DNA of 64,000 bases, taken from Polynucleobacter sp. AM-25C3. GTDB lineage: Bacteria > Pseudomonadota > Gammaproteobacteria > Burkholderiales > Burkholderiaceae. This document shows positions 1 to 8,468 of this stretch, in pieces. A model generated the notes under the pieces. The model had not been told where the DNA came from and did not search any database. It was given only the letters and a program-made list of their open reading frames with translations. Each line of letters opens with the position of its first letter. Positions within the stretch are counted from its first letter, which is position 1. Location: positions 62,001 to 126,000 of the forward strand of contig NZ_JACVOS010000006.1 of assembly GCF_018882335.1 (NCBI RefSeq), given 5' to 3'. Position numbers and translations under genes: made by a program.

Positions 1-328
1 AGGCCATTAAAGACAGAACGCCGCCCTCACCTTTGTTATCTGCGCGCATCACAAACAATACGTATTTAATGGTAACAACCAAGATCAGCGCCCAGATCAT
101 CATAGAGATCACGCCAAAGAGCGCCTCTGGGGTGTATGCAATACCGTGATGCGGATCGAAACACTCTTTCAGCGCATAGAGTGGACTAGTACCGATATCA
201 CCAAAGACCACTCCAATTGCCGCGAGCATCATGACGCCGAGGCTTTTTTTATGCTCGCCGCCCGTTCCGTGAACCTCAACAGGGTTCAAAAGTGTGGAGC
301 TGGAAAATTCTGGATTGCTAATGGACAT
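1..328 (-). CDS. kup: KUP-family potassium transporter, N-terminal part (cut by window edge)
   Basis: Low-affinity K+ uptake permease of the inner membrane. Only the first 109 codons lie in the window; the rest is to the left. Translation from the ATG at 328 gives a short polar leader (about 30 residues), then a first transmembrane segment with the family signature [18 protein letters not shown], a second hydrophobic segment ([17 protein letters not shown]) and the following RADNKGEGG loop, all characteristic of KUP/HAK/KT proteins. The start is supported by alignment of the signature at the usual distance from the N-terminus. It is transcribed away from the tRNA gene to its right. Confidence 0.93.
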   Translation of the reverse strand, partial: MSISNPEFSSSTLLNPVEVHGTGGEHKKSLGVMMLAAIGVVFGDIGTSPLYALKECFDPHHGIAYTPEALFGVISMMIWALILVVTIKYVLFVMRADNKGEGGVLSLMA

Positions 329-484
329 CTCAAAACCTTAAGGTGATGTTGCACGGCAATATGTTACTCCTTATACAGGCTGACTTAAGGCTCATATTTA
401 CCCCTCAAAACCCCTTATTCCAGCTCTATTTAAAGGAATACCTCGACAGGGAGGCCTAAAAAATGGTAGAATTTCAGCTTCAGA

Positions 485-561
<77 letters not shown>

Positions 562-570
562 AACAGTAGA

Positions 571-604
571 AGGCTTCTAGGTCAATTGACTCAGAAGCCT
601 TTTT
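571..604 (+). terminator. Rho-independent terminator of the initiator tRNA
   Basis: Inverted repeat AGGCTTCT / AGAAGCCT (571-578 and 593-600) followed by a T run, starting 10 nt after the tRNA 3' end. Confidence 0.8.
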
Positions 605-742
605 GCTTTTCTGGAGGCCTGAGGTGTGATCTGCGCCCCAAATTAGGGAAAAGATCATTTTCAGTGCCCTAGGTCGTCTACTATTCTCAATACAGGGAGG
701 AATCATCAATTCCCATGAATTGCCTATTTTGGAGATTAAGTA

Positions 743-1711
743 ATGACATTAGTAAGCAAATTGATTGCGATAGCCTGCGGCTCTCTAATTGGCTTTGGTG
801 CAATAGCCCAAACCTACCCTAGCAAACCCATCAAGATCATTGTGCCGTTTGCGCCTGGTGGTAGCACCGACATCATTGCGCGCAGTATGGCTGACCCTTT
901 GAGCAAGCAACTAGGCCAATCCGTGATTGTGGAAAACAAAGCTGGCGGTGGTGGCTCTGTTGGTGCACTAGAAGTAATACGCGCGCCTAAAGATGGTTAC
1001 ACCTTAGGCATTGCAACAGTGTCTACTACGGCGTCCAATCCAGCGATTAATGCCAAGATTGGTTACGACCCGCTCAAGGATTTCACACCCATTACCAATA
1101 TTGCCGCGACACCGAATGTCATTGTGGTGAACCCATCCTTTCCTGCGCGAGATTACAAAACCTTTATTGAAGTCATCAAAAAGAATCCCGGCAAATATTC
1201 TTATGCAAGTTCTGGCACCGGCGGCATTGGTCACATGCAAACAGAGCTCTTTAAGAGTCTGACTGGTACCTTTATTGTGCACATCCCATACCGCGGCGCA
1301 GGTCCTGGCCTCATTGATGTCGTAGCAGGTCAAGTTCCCATCATGTTTGATAACTTACCTTCTGCCCTCCCCTTTATTAAAGATGGCAGGCTTATTCCGA
1401 TTGTGATCGCAGCGCCTAAGAGACTTGCGCAGTTACCAAACGTTCCGACATTTGCAGAGGTGGGCTTAGCGCCAGCTAACAGAATGGCTTACTACGGCCT
1501 ACTAGGTCCAGCGGGCTTGCCTAAAGATGTTGTCGATAAGATTTATGCGGCAGCTCAAAAAGCTGTTTTAGATCCTGCCGTGAGAAAACGCATTGAAGAT
1601 ACTGGCTCGATCATTAACGTCAATGGCCCAGAAGCCTTCTCCAAAGAAATGGCTACAGAGTACGCAACCTATAAAGATGTAGTAACCAAACAAAAACTAG
1701 AGATAGAGTAA
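743..1711 (+). CDS. Bug/TctC-family periplasmic solute-binding protein
   Basis: 322 aa with a signal peptide (cleavage near AIAQ-TYPSKPI, about residue 23). The mature part shows Bug-family motifs: YPSKPIKIIVPFAPGGSTDI at the N-terminus, ENKAGGGGSVGA, the central YASSGTGGIGHM and the IPYRGAGPGLIDVVAGQVP ligand-pocket segment. Such proteins bind carboxylates or other small organic anions, for TctAB-type transporters or as orphan sensors. No tctA or tctB gene is adjacent, so this is an orphan receptor and its ligand cannot be told. The start is supported by GGAGATTAAGTA just before the ATG. The family is greatly expanded in Burkholderiales. Confidence 0.92.
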   Translation: MTLVSKLIAIACGSLIGFGAIAQTYPSKPIKIIVPFAPGGSTDIIARSMADPLSKQLGQSVIVENKAGGGGSVGALEVIRAPKDGYTLGIATVSTTASNPAINAKIGYDPLKDFTPITNIAATPNVIVVNPSFPARDYKTFIEVIKKNPGKYSYASSGTGGIGHMQTELFKSLTGTFIVHIPYRGAGPGLIDVVAGQVPIMFDNLPSALPFIKDGRLIPIVIAAPKRLAQLPNVPTFAEVGLAPANRMAYYGLLGPAGLPKDVVDKIYAAAQKAVLDPAVRKRIEDTGSIINVNGPEAFSKEMATEYATYKDVVTKQKLEIE

Positions 1712-1781
1712 TCGACTTGGTCGGTACTCAAATCCGAACTTAAATCAGTACTCAAGCTTGAATTATTCAAAAGGAACCTCG

Positions 1782-2273
1782 TTGAACTTACCAAATCATC
1801 AGCTCACCATGACCATCTTGATGACGCCTGATAAAACGAATTTCTTTGGCAACGTTCACGGGGGCGATGTTTTAAAGCTCCTAGATCAAGTAGCTTATGC
1901 CTGTGCCAGTCGATATGCTGGCAGGCATGTAGTTACCCTCAGCGTAGATCAGGTGACCTTTCGTCAACCGATTCATGTAGGTGAATTACTGACATTTTTA
2001 GCTTCTGTGAATTTCACAGGCAATACCTCGATTGAGGTTGGTATCAAAGTGATCGCAGAAGATATTCTGACTCAAGAAACTAGGCACGTGAATAGCTGCT
2101 TTCTGACGATGGTGGCAATGGATGAGAACCGCAAACCGGTTCATGTGCATACATTTATGCCATCTACTGCCGATGAAGTGCGACGCCACAAAGCCGCAGA
2201 ACTCAGAAGAGAGATGCGTCGCCAGTTCGAAGAAAAGTTTACTCAAATCCGAAAAAGCGAAGCGGTTTTATAG
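1782..2273 (+). CDS. Acyl-CoA thioesterase, hotdog fold (YciA-like)
   Basis: 163 aa single hotdog domain that hydrolyses acyl-CoA thioesters in the cytoplasm. Visible family features are NFFGNVHGGDVLKLLDQVAYACASRYAG (the helix and catalytic segment of YciA/BACH-type thioesterases), VTLSVDQVTFRQPIHVGELL and a C-terminal charged helix. I place the start at TTG 1782, since AAGGAA lies 6 nt upstream and the sequence LPNHQLTMT that follows looks like the conserved N-terminus of the family. A longer reading from TTG 1758 has no ribosome binding site. It follows the solute-binding gene by 70 nt on the same strand. The substrate chain length is unknown. Confidence 0.88.
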   Translation: MNLPNHQLTMTILMTPDKTNFFGNVHGGDVLKLLDQVAYACASRYAGRHVVTLSVDQVTFRQPIHVGELLTFLASVNFTGNTSIEVGIKVIAEDILTQETRHVNSCFLTMVAMDENRKPVHVHTFMPSTADEVRRHKAAELRREMRRQFEEKFTQIRKSEAVL

Positions 2274-2311
2274 CTAGCCATCAAAAGTTGTTTTCTGCCT
2301 TGCGTAAAATT

Positions 2312-2383
2312 GCGGGGTCTTCCCGCTCCCGGCCAACTAAATCCAAGTTGGTGCAGATACTCCGCGAAAGCGTGCAAGGAGTA
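2312..2383 (+). ncRNA. Candidate structured 5' leader RNA ahead of the 72-aa gene
   Basis: Three consecutive helices can be drawn by eye. They are GCGGG/CCCGC (2312-2316, 2322-2326), CCAACT/AGTTGG (2333-2338, 2346-2351) and TACTC-CGC-GAAA-GCG-(6-nt bulge)-GAGTA (2358-2383) with a GNRA tetraloop. The 3' arm of the last helix contains the purine-rich AAGGAG that would serve as ribosome binding site for the ATG at 2389. The layout resembles a leader that hides a Shine-Dalgarno sequence. I do not recognise it as a named riboswitch class, and no covariation evidence is available. Confidence 0.4.
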
Positions 2384-2388
2384 ATTTG

Positions 2389-2409
2389 ATGCTAATTTTT
2401 AGTACTTAA
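2389..2409 (+). CDS. Possible 6-codon leader peptide
   Basis: ATG at 2389 opens a six-residue frame (MLIFST, then TAA) seven nt after AAGGAG, a strong Shine-Dalgarno sequence. It ends 8 nt before the ATG of the 72-aa gene, which lacks a good ribosome binding site of its own and is in another frame. Translational coupling of the two is plausible. So short a frame may be chance. Confidence 0.25.
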   Translation: MLIFST

Positions 2410-2417
2410 GATACGGC

Positions 2418-2636
2418 ATGCGCATCAAAATTACCAAAGGCTTAATACTTAGCGCCTACTCCACAACAAGAAACAATCTTGCAGAGATTTTATTTCCTGC
2501 GGGAGAGTATTTGGCAACACTCACCCCAGAAGGTCAAATTGAAATCCTCAACTCGGGTGCCAGCAAGGCACAGTTTTCTTTCTCTCAATTTAGAGAAAAA
2601 CTTTCTCTTGGAGAGTTTGTTCTTTTAGAGGCTTAA
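2418..2636 (+). CDS. Small protein of unknown function (72 aa)
   Basis: I do not recognise this protein. It is soluble, has no signal peptide, and starts with a basic stretch (MRIKITKG). A turn-rich middle (FPAGEYLATLTPEGQIEIL) is suggestive of a small beta structure, and it ends with an amphipathic segment (FSFSQFREKLSLGEFVLLEA). The start at ATG 2418 has only a weak upstream purine run. A possible structured leader and mini-ORF precede it. It is convergent with the membrane-protein gene at 2686-3315, with a terminator between them. Confidence 0.6.
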   Translation: MRIKITKGLILSAYSTTRNNLAEILFPAGEYLATLTPEGQIEILNSGASKAQFSFSQFREKLSLGEFVLLEA

Positions 2637-2641
2637 CAATA

Positions 2642-2661
2642 AAAAACCGCCCGAAAGCGGT
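2642..2661 (-). terminator. Rho-independent terminator for the minus-strand membrane-protein gene
   Basis: Read on the minus strand: ACCGC-TTTCGG-GCGGT followed by TTTTTTATT. It lies 25 nt past the stop of the 2686-3315 gene and just past the stop of the convergent 72-aa gene. Confidence 0.75.
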
Positions 2662-2685
2662 GTAACAAATACTGTTGATCAATAT

Positions 2686-3315
2686 TTAATGTGGATGGCC
2701 TTGTGAGTTCATCGGTATTTTCCCACCATTCATCATTTGCTGATGCATCTTTTCATGCATTGCCTTCATATCTCCATGCATTGCTGGATCGCAATATTCA
2801 TGATTGGCTCCACCGCTAGCGCCACCCATCTGATGGGTATCAGCCCCTTTGTAACCGAGCAAAGAGGGGTCAAGCATGCCAGCAATCATCGCAATATGCC
2901 CAAACACCAGAAACAATGCAACGCAAATTGCATGAATCTTGAGCTTACCCATTTGGTCTAAGGCTTTATTCACAAAGCCAAACTCTTGCAAGGCGATCCA
3001 GATTAAAGGCAGGCCTCCAATTAGGTAGCTACCTACCGCAATCACATCAATAATTGTACGCCACTCATTGTTTTTGGTAATAGGCAGCACTGCAGTGGCC
3101 ATCAAATAAGCAATGATGCCAATGAAATACAAGCCCACCGCGGTTCCCGCAAAGCGATTGAGATGATAGACAAAGCCATCAAACTTACGCGTAAAAAGGA
3201 TATATAGCTCGGTGATTGCTAAAGTCTCGGCGAGCACCACCGGTATAGCCATAAAAATCAATAGGTTCCAAGGCTGATTGTCAGCCAACAACTGCATATA
3301 GTGAGTCATGTTCAT
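2686..3315 (-). CDS. Four-helix membrane protein with His/Met-rich tail (DUF6803-like permease)
   Basis: 209 aa. Hydrophobic segments lie near residues 16-38, 55-77, 88-110 and 128-147. The last 50 residues are rich in His and Met (HQMGG, HEYCDPAMHGDMKAMHEKMHQQMMNGG, GHPH), which is typical of copper- or nickel-handling tails. The body resembles proteins annotated DUF6803 or permease; I give that from memory and without a search. It follows, in the same direction, a small exported protein that also carries His and Cys clusters, so the pair may act together in metal handling. That is an inference from composition only. Confidence 0.6.
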   Translation of the reverse strand: MNMTHYMQLLADNQPWNLLIFMAIPVVLAETLAITELYILFTRKFDGFVYHLNRFAGTAVGLYFIGIIAYLMATAVLPITKNNEWRTIIDVIAVGSYLIGGLPLIWIALQEFGFVNKALDQMGKLKIHAICVALFLVFGHIAMIAGMLDPSLLGYKGADTHQMGGASGGANHEYCDPAMHGDMKAMHEKMHQQMMNGGKIPMNSQGHPH

Positions 3316-3373
3316 TACGATTCTCCAAAACGGAAATTATCAAAAGGCATATAAATGCCACAATCAAAAGTGA

Positions 3374-3709
3374 TTACAGATAATTTCTGGGAGGTTTGTA
3401 AATAGACTCGGCAATATTGGATAAAGGTATTGCAATATCGCTCAGCAAGTACACGTCCACTTGCGTGAATTGAGAGAAAGCTGGCGAAGTAATCAGAATC
3501 GCCACTACCGCACAGCAAGAGTGAATAGCATTAGTGCTAGCGCTTGATTTGCTGCTTTCATGATGGCTGACTGATGCGCCCTCTTGGCAATGGTCATGAC
3601 CAGATGCCACGACCGAAATGCTCGCCTTGTTTAAATCCACGGGCATCGTCGCAGCATTGATTGTGCTGACAAAAAAACTTAGAAAGAGTAGTGCAGCGAT
3701 CTTCTTCAT
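3374..3709 (-). CDS. Small exported His/Cys-containing protein, unknown
   Basis: 111 aa with a signal peptide (MKKIAALLFLSFFVSTINA, cleavage about residue 20). The mature part contains GHDHCQEG, SHHES, HSCC and a C-terminal hydrophobic stretch followed by a YKPPRNYL tail. His/Cys clusters followed by a KPPR tail recall small proteins found beside copper-resistance genes, but I cannot assign a family. It lies 58 nt upstream of the His/Met-rich membrane protein and is probably cotranscribed with it. Confidence 0.55.
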   Translation of the reverse strand: MKKIAALLFLSFFVSTINAATMPVDLNKASISVVASGHDHCQEGASVSHHESSKSSASTNAIHSCCAVVAILITSPAFSQFTQVDVYLLSDIAIPLSNIAESIYKPPRNYL

Positions 3710-3766
3710 ACTTCCAGTTTACGCTGAATATCCCAGTTAAGAGCTATCAATGCTCAATTGAGGACT

Positions 3767-4159
3767 TCAGGCAGTTAAAGCCAAATGAGCAATAAATGCA
3801 GATCTGTTTTCTCCTGCTTTTTTTGCTTTTGCGTCCAATCTAGCTAACACTCTTTTTGGGAGGGTGATATTGATTCGCTCTATATCGTCCGATAACAAAG
3901 CTGGATCAACCTCAACAATTGCCCACACCCACCCTTTGTATTCTTTTTGCTTTTGCAACTCCTTTAAAGAACTTGGCTTCGGTATTTCCTGATCCCCATC
4001 TAAGGCCATCTCAATCCAAAGCTCTATAGCCTCTTTAGCTTTTTCTATGGCTTCATCCAAGCCGCTATCGGCAGCAGAAAAACAGCCGGGCAAGTCCGGA
4101 ACAATTACACCCCATGCATTTTTCTCATTTCCTGGCTCTATAGCTATTGGATATTTCAT
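3767..4159 (-). CDS. hicB: HicB-family antitoxin
   Basis: 130 aa. The N-terminal half is a HicB partial RNase-H-fold domain (YPIAIEPGNEKNAWGVIVPDLPGCFSAADS, then a DEAIEKAKEAIELWIE helix). The C-terminal 35 residues (RINITLPKRVLARLDAKAKKAGENRSAFIAHLAL) form a ribbon-helix-helix DNA-binding domain, so it should both neutralise HicA and repress the operon. The ATG directly follows the hicA stop codon (TAAATG), which indicates tight coupling. The toxin-first order is the usual hicAB arrangement. Confidence 0.93.
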   Translation of the reverse strand: MKYPIAIEPGNEKNAWGVIVPDLPGCFSAADSGLDEAIEKAKEAIELWIEMALDGDQEIPKPSSLKELQKQKEYKGWVWAIVEVDPALLSDDIERINITLPKRVLARLDAKAKKAGENRSAFIAHLALTA

Positions 4160-4351
4160 TTAAGACCCCCTCTTTAAATCAGCATGTTTCAATATTTTTT
4201 CTACTAAACCTAGTCCCAAGTCTTTTCTTGGGTGCGGGATGGAGATGTGTCCAGACTTTGTTTTATGACTAAAAATATGATGTGATCCTTTAGTTCTGCT
4301 TAATGTCCATCCATCTCGCTTTAATAGCTCAATTAATTTTTTGCTTTGCAT
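4160..4351 (-). CDS. hicA: HicA-family mRNA interferase toxin
   Basis: 63 aa with a dsRNA-binding-like alpha-beta-beta-beta-alpha fold. It shows SKKLIELLKRDGWTLSRTKGSHHIFSH, where the GSHHIF histidine is the catalytic residue of HicA RNases, and the downstream SGHISIPHPRKDLGLGLVEKILKHADL helix. Length and motifs are complete, so the toxin looks intact. A GATCTCC on the plus strand (GGAGATC read on minus) gives a ribosome binding site. Confidence 0.93.
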   Translation of the reverse strand: MQSKKLIELLKRDGWTLSRTKGSHHIFSHKTKSGHISIPHPRKDLGLGLVEKILKHADLKRGS

Positions 4352-4365
4352 TGATCTCCTTTTAA

Positions 4366-4394
4366 ATTATACATTTAATACACACCATACACAC
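4366..4394 (-). promoter_or_regulatory. hicAB promoter with direct-repeat operator
   Basis: On the minus strand a perfect TATAAT lies at 4366-4371, 14 nt upstream of the hicA start. Just upstream are two GTGTGTAT octamers separated by 1 nt (4378-4385 and 4387-4394), one overlapping the -35 position. A ribbon-helix-helix repressor such as HicB could bind these repeats. The binding is an inference. Confidence 0.5.
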
Positions 4395-4406
4395 TTTTTA
4401 ATGGGA

Positions 4407-6896
4407 TCATGGGGGCCCTCGATTCCATAAGCGCTTGCTATGCCGTCGCCAAAAGAGCGGTTCACCCGCGCTAAGATCCGGTTTAGATAGAAATTCCCAT
4501 ATCTGCGCACCTGTAGCGGGGGTTTGATAAAAAGGGATATTCATAGCTTGATATCGAGCGCTGACGGTTGGATGTGGATGGCCATAGCGATTGCGATACC
4601 CATTTTGTGCAAAGGCTATATCTGGAGTTAAAGCTGATAAGAGTTCTTGGGATGAAGATGTTTTACTTCCATGGTGTGGCGCCATAAATATCAGACTCTT
4701 ATCTCTTAAAACATCAAGGGATGCTTGAGTTAAGCGCTCTGTCATTTCAGCCTCACCCTGCTTTTCTACATCGCCCGTTAACCAGAATGCTGTTGTGTGA
4801 TTGCGCACCTCAAGTACGCAACTCACTTCATTGGGCTTTCTGGGATGGTGATCCTCAAATACGGTGTGCTCATGAGGATGCCAAATATGAAATTCCACTC
4901 CATCCCATGACCATCGCTGACCAAAGCGACATGGAATGCTAGGCACCTGTCTTATCGCTAGGTTGCTCAATAGTGGGTTGGTACTTGCCAAAGACCCCAT
5001 CATGGAATCAAAAGCAATTTCTTTAAGCAGAGTTGCGGCTCCGCCAATGTGATCGCTGTCACTATGACTGATCACCATGCGATCAATGTGGGTGATCCCT
5101 CTTCCCCTCAAATACGGCAGGATGATTCTTTGGCCAGCGTTATCTTTACCCTGTATAGGACCAGTGTCATAGAGCAATCTTTTTGTTTTGGTTTCAATCA
5201 GGACTGCCGTGCCTTGGCCAATGTCTAATACCGTTGCCCGAAATTCTCCATTGGCCAAATTCATAGTTGCAATTGGTTGAATAAATAGACCGCTACATAG
5301 GGCAAGCCCAGCTGTTCTAGATACCCAACTCTGTCGAATAGATCCAGGTCGAATCGCTATGACGATGCCGATAGCTGACAAAATTAGCGCCCACCATGCA
5401 GGTTGATTGGACCAAGCAATTGCCCATTTCCAGTTAGCCATCCAAGCAAGCATGATTGCTAGGTAGTCCATCGTGGCATGCGCTGGTACCAACAACCATT
5501 TACCAATGAAATCAGGCAACAAAGCACCAGCAATAGCCAGAGGCGTCACTATATAACTCACTACGGGGATAGCAACAGCATTGGCTAATGGAGAGACTAT
5601 CGAGACTTGGTAGAACCAATATAAGGTCAATGGTAAAAGCGCGATAGTAACGACGGCTTGCACCCGACAAGCCTCACGAAGAGCATGAATGACCCTATGT
5701 CGCCAATCAAGCTCAAGCTCTCTACCAGTAGGGAGGCCAAGTAATCCATCCGAATCTTGCATCGCATATAAGATCGCTGCTACCGCTCCAAACGATAACC
5801 AGAACCCTGGCGTATAGGGCGCCATTGGATCAATCAATAGTACAAAGGCTAAAGCCCACCACCAAATGTCAAAAGATCGAGGGGTTCTGCCAGACCATAA
5901 AGCAAAGGCTACTACCCCCACCATATACATCGTTCTTTGGGCTGGTATCTGAAAGCCTGCCAACCAAGCGTAAACAAACGCTGTCAGAAAGCCAACCGCA
6001 GCAGCAACTTTGCCAACAGGTATAAAGAGTGGCAGTGAATTTCTGCGCCATAAAAATGCTGCAAGCATGGCACCAAACCCAGCCAGCATAGTGACATGGA
6101 GCCCTGATATAGAAATCAAATGCCCAATTCCGGTAGCATTAAATACGCGCCAGTCCTCTTGGTCAATCGCATTTTGATCGCCCATCACCAGAGCCGCTAT
6201 CACCCCACCATAGCGCGCATCCTTTGGAAGTAAATACCGGATCTTCTCTCTTAACTTCCAGCGCTGATATTCCATTGCAAGAGAAAACTCAGTAAGACCA
6301 ATATCTTTCTCAAGCAATAAGTCACCAGACCTCACAGACCCACTAGCGCCAAAGTCCTGATGAAACGACCAACGCTCGAAATCAAAGGTATGCGGGTTTA
6401 GTGATCCATATGGTCGCTTGATCTTGACTTTGAACTCCCAACGCTGACCTGGAATGACCTGCGGAATATCTTGAGGATTACGCCAAGCAGGTTGCCAACT
6501 CAAATACACCTGCTTAGGAAATGATTCAATTCTGTCGCGACCCAAAAAGGCATGATCTACTTCAAATGAAAATTTCGCGCCACTGGAAACGCTTTGCGGC
6601 AAAGCATTTACTCGACCCTCCAGCAAAAGATCTTTGCCCTCATATTCAACGGGCAAGATATTGTTTAGGCGGTTTTGTGCGTAATGCGCATTCCAAGCAA
6701 AACCAAGAACGAAAAACAACACCCCAATAGATATCTTGCTTGCATGAGGGTATTTAAGTACCCGCCAATTACAGTAGCCACCAAGAATACAAATCAATAA
6801 GAGAAATACGCAGATGCCTAGCCAGTCTTCTGGCACCGCAGGCAAAAATAAAAGGAGCGATCCCCCGGCGATGAACGCCGCAATATTGATGCGCAA
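4407..6896 (-). CDS. comEC: ComEC/Rec2 DNA-uptake channel
   Basis: 829 aa polytopic protein that forms the inner-membrane channel for single-stranded DNA in natural transformation. N-terminal hydrophobic segments and an extracytoplasmic DUF4131-type domain come first. Then comes the Competence domain, with ALVMGDQNAIDQEDWRVFNATGIGHLISISGLHVTMLAG around residue 235-275. The C-terminal metallo-beta-lactamase-like domain has DIGQGTAVLIET, VISHSDSDHIGGA and APHHGSKTSSS. The start is TTG at 6896, right after the tatD stop and with only a weak ribosome binding site. Its intact length suggests the organism may be transformable. Other competence genes are not in the window. Confidence 0.92.
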   Translation of the reverse strand: MRINIAAFIAGGSLLLFLPAVPEDWLGICVFLLLICILGGYCNWRVLKYPHASKISIGVLFFVLGFAWNAHYAQNRLNNILPVEYEGKDLLLEGRVNALPQSVSSGAKFSFEVDHAFLGRDRIESFPKQVYLSWQPAWRNPQDIPQVIPGQRWEFKVKIKRPYGSLNPHTFDFERWSFHQDFGASGSVRSGDLLLEKDIGLTEFSLAMEYQRWKLREKIRYLLPKDARYGGVIAALVMGDQNAIDQEDWRVFNATGIGHLISISGLHVTMLAGFGAMLAAFLWRRNSLPLFIPVGKVAAAVGFLTAFVYAWLAGFQIPAQRTMYMVGVVAFALWSGRTPRSFDIWWWALAFVLLIDPMAPYTPGFWLSFGAVAAILYAMQDSDGLLGLPTGRELELDWRHRVIHALREACRVQAVVTIALLPLTLYWFYQVSIVSPLANAVAIPVVSYIVTPLAIAGALLPDFIGKWLLVPAHATMDYLAIMLAWMANWKWAIAWSNQPAWWALILSAIGIVIAIRPGSIRQSWVSRTAGLALCSGLFIQPIATMNLANGEFRATVLDIGQGTAVLIETKTKRLLYDTGPIQGKDNAGQRIILPYLRGRGITHIDRMVISHSDSDHIGGAATLLKEIAFDSMMGSLASTNPLLSNLAIRQVPSIPCRFGQRWSWDGVEFHIWHPHEHTVFEDHHPRKPNEVSCVLEVRNHTTAFWLTGDVEKQGEAEMTERLTQASLDVLRDKSLIFMAPHHGSKTSSSQELLSALTPDIAFAQNGYRNRYGHPHPTVSARYQAMNIPFYQTPATGAQIWEFLSKPDLSAGEPLFWRRHSKRLWNRGPP

Positions 6897-6900
6897 GTTC

Positions 6901-7761
6901 TTAAGAGGCGGATTGTGGGTTTGAGTTATTGGCCATTAATGATGACCAACGGGGTAATACTTGCGGGGCATTTTCCCAAACCGCCTTTGAAAATGCCTCG
7001 TCACTCATGCCGCGAATATCCGCTAATTGCAGTGCAATTCTGGGAAGCAAGGCTGGCTCATTAAATGCACCGCCCTCCTCTTTGAGCCATGCCGGTGGGA
7101 TATCGGGCGCATCCGTCTCAGTAACAATGCTATCGAGTGGCAGCTCTTTTAAAAGACGACGAATCTGCAGTGCTCGATCATAGGTTGCTGCGCCACCAAA
7201 TCCTAGCTTGAAACCCAGTTCAATAAATTGCTCAGCTTGCTGATGACTACCATTAAAGGCGTGAGCTATTCCGCTGGGGACTTTTCTTTTTCGTAGAGCT
7301 TTGAGGATGGCATCTTGTGAACGGCGTACATGCAAAATTACTGGTAACTGATGTTGCTCAGCCAAATCTAATTGCGCATGAAAGAAATGCTCTTGAAGCT
7401 GGGGGTCAAGCCCTTCAACAAAGTAATCGAGACCAATCTCTCCAATACCAACAAAGCGAGGATCGCTCAAGGATTTCTCAATGTAGGATTTCAGAAGATC
7501 AATGTCGCTCTCTTGAGCTTGCTTGATATACAGCGGATGAATGCCTAGCGTGTAAACCAATCCGGGAATTTGCTTGCCGTACTGGTTTACCAAGCATTTG
7601 GCTTGTTCCCAATCAGCAGCTTGAACGGTAGGCAGCAAAATTGCTTTAACTCCCCTACCCACCGCTCTTGAAACGATCTCTGGAAGGATGTCTCCAAACT
7701 CTGGAGCATCTAAATGGCAGTGGGTATCAACCCAAGCGAGGCTTTTGCTAGCGTCGCTCAT
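6901..7761 (-). CDS. tatD: TatD-family metal-dependent deoxyribonuclease
   Basis: 286 aa TIM-barrel hydrolase. Metal ligands are visible in WVDTHCHLD (residues about 10-18), [26 protein letters not shown] and the C-terminal ETDAPDIPP. Family members are 3'-5' exonucleases acting in DNA repair or fragmentation. The ATG overlaps the lolD stop by 4 nt (ATGA) and comEC starts 4 nt after its stop, so lolC-lolD-tatD-comEC form one transcription unit. The exact substrate in this organism is not known. Confidence 0.92.
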   Translation of the reverse strand: MSDASKSLAWVDTHCHLDAPEFGDILPEIVSRAVGRGVKAILLPTVQAADWEQAKCLVNQYGKQIPGLVYTLGIHPLYIKQAQESDIDLLKSYIEKSLSDPRFVGIGEIGLDYFVEGLDPQLQEHFFHAQLDLAEQHQLPVILHVRRSQDAILKALRKRKVPSGIAHAFNGSHQQAEQFIELGFKLGFGGAATYDRALQIRRLLKELPLDSIVTETDAPDIPPAWLKEEGGAFNEPALLPRIALQLADIRGMSDEAFSKAVWENAPQVLPRWSSLMANNSNPQSAS

Positions 7762-8468
7762 TGCGCAAAAGTCTTTAATACTCCGCGCTCTAAATGCAAA
7801 ATCCGGTCACAACGTTTGGCGCGTATAGGATCATGAGTAACAATCACAAATGCAGTGCCTTGCTCACGAGCAATATCCAACATCAAGTCAAATACCCCAT
7901 CCGCGGTTTCAGTATCGAGATTGCCTGTAGGCTCATCGGCTAATACACAAGAAGGATTACCTACTAGCGCACGCGCTACTGCAACACGCTGACGCTCACC
8001 GCCAGACAACTCGCCTGGTGTGTGCTGCACTCGTTTGCCCAAGCCAACTGCATGCAACATCGTGTTTGCACGCTCCATGGATTCATCATTGCTAAGTCCA
8101 CGAATACGTAAAGGTAAGGCGACATTCTCAACAGCACTGAATTCATCTAAGAGATGATGGAACTGGTAAATAAAACCCAAGCTCTGATTGCGTAATTGAT
8201 CCAACTTACCAACAGATAATTTATGGAGATTTTCTCCGGCCAGCATGACAGTGCCAGCACTTGGAGTATCTAAGCCACCCAATAGATGCAATAGGGTACT
8301 TTTACCTGAGCCAGAAGAACCGACAATCGCTACCTTCTCAGAGGCGCTGACCTCTAAATCAATTTCTTTCAGCACGTCGACCGCTGTTGGTCCTTTGCCG
8401 TAGGTCTTTGCAAGACCAGATGCACTCAGAATGACTGTATTAGCCAATGCATTGTTTAAATTATTCAT
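7758..8468 (-). CDS. lolD: LolD, ATPase of the lipoprotein-releasing ABC transporter
   Basis: 236 aa. Walker A is [18 protein letters not shown], the signature [15 protein letters not shown] and Walker [13 protein letters not shown]. The [19 protein letters not shown] stretch after the Q loop is typical of LolD. It powers extraction of outer-membrane lipoproteins from the inner membrane with LolC/E. I start it at ATG 8468, which overlaps the lolC end (ATGAATAA). The longer frame reading back into lolC adds residues not seen in the family. Confidence 0.93.
   Translation of the reverse strand: MNNLNNALANTVILSASGLAKTYGKGPTAVDVLKEIDLEVSASEKVAIVGSSGSGKSTLLHLLGGLDTPSAGTVMLAGENLHKLSVGKLDQLRNQSLGFIYQFHHLLDEFSAVENVALPLRIRGLSNDESMERANTMLHAVGLGKRVQHTPGELSGGERQRVAVARALVGNPSCVLADEPTGNLDTETADGVFDLMLDIAREQGTAFVIVTHDPIRAKRCDRILHLERGVLKTFAQ

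Noticed and set aside
3315..3518. Minus-strand frame of 67 aa overlapping the small exported protein gene
   Set aside because: It is out of frame with the exported protein, which has a proper signal peptide and start. It has no features of its own.
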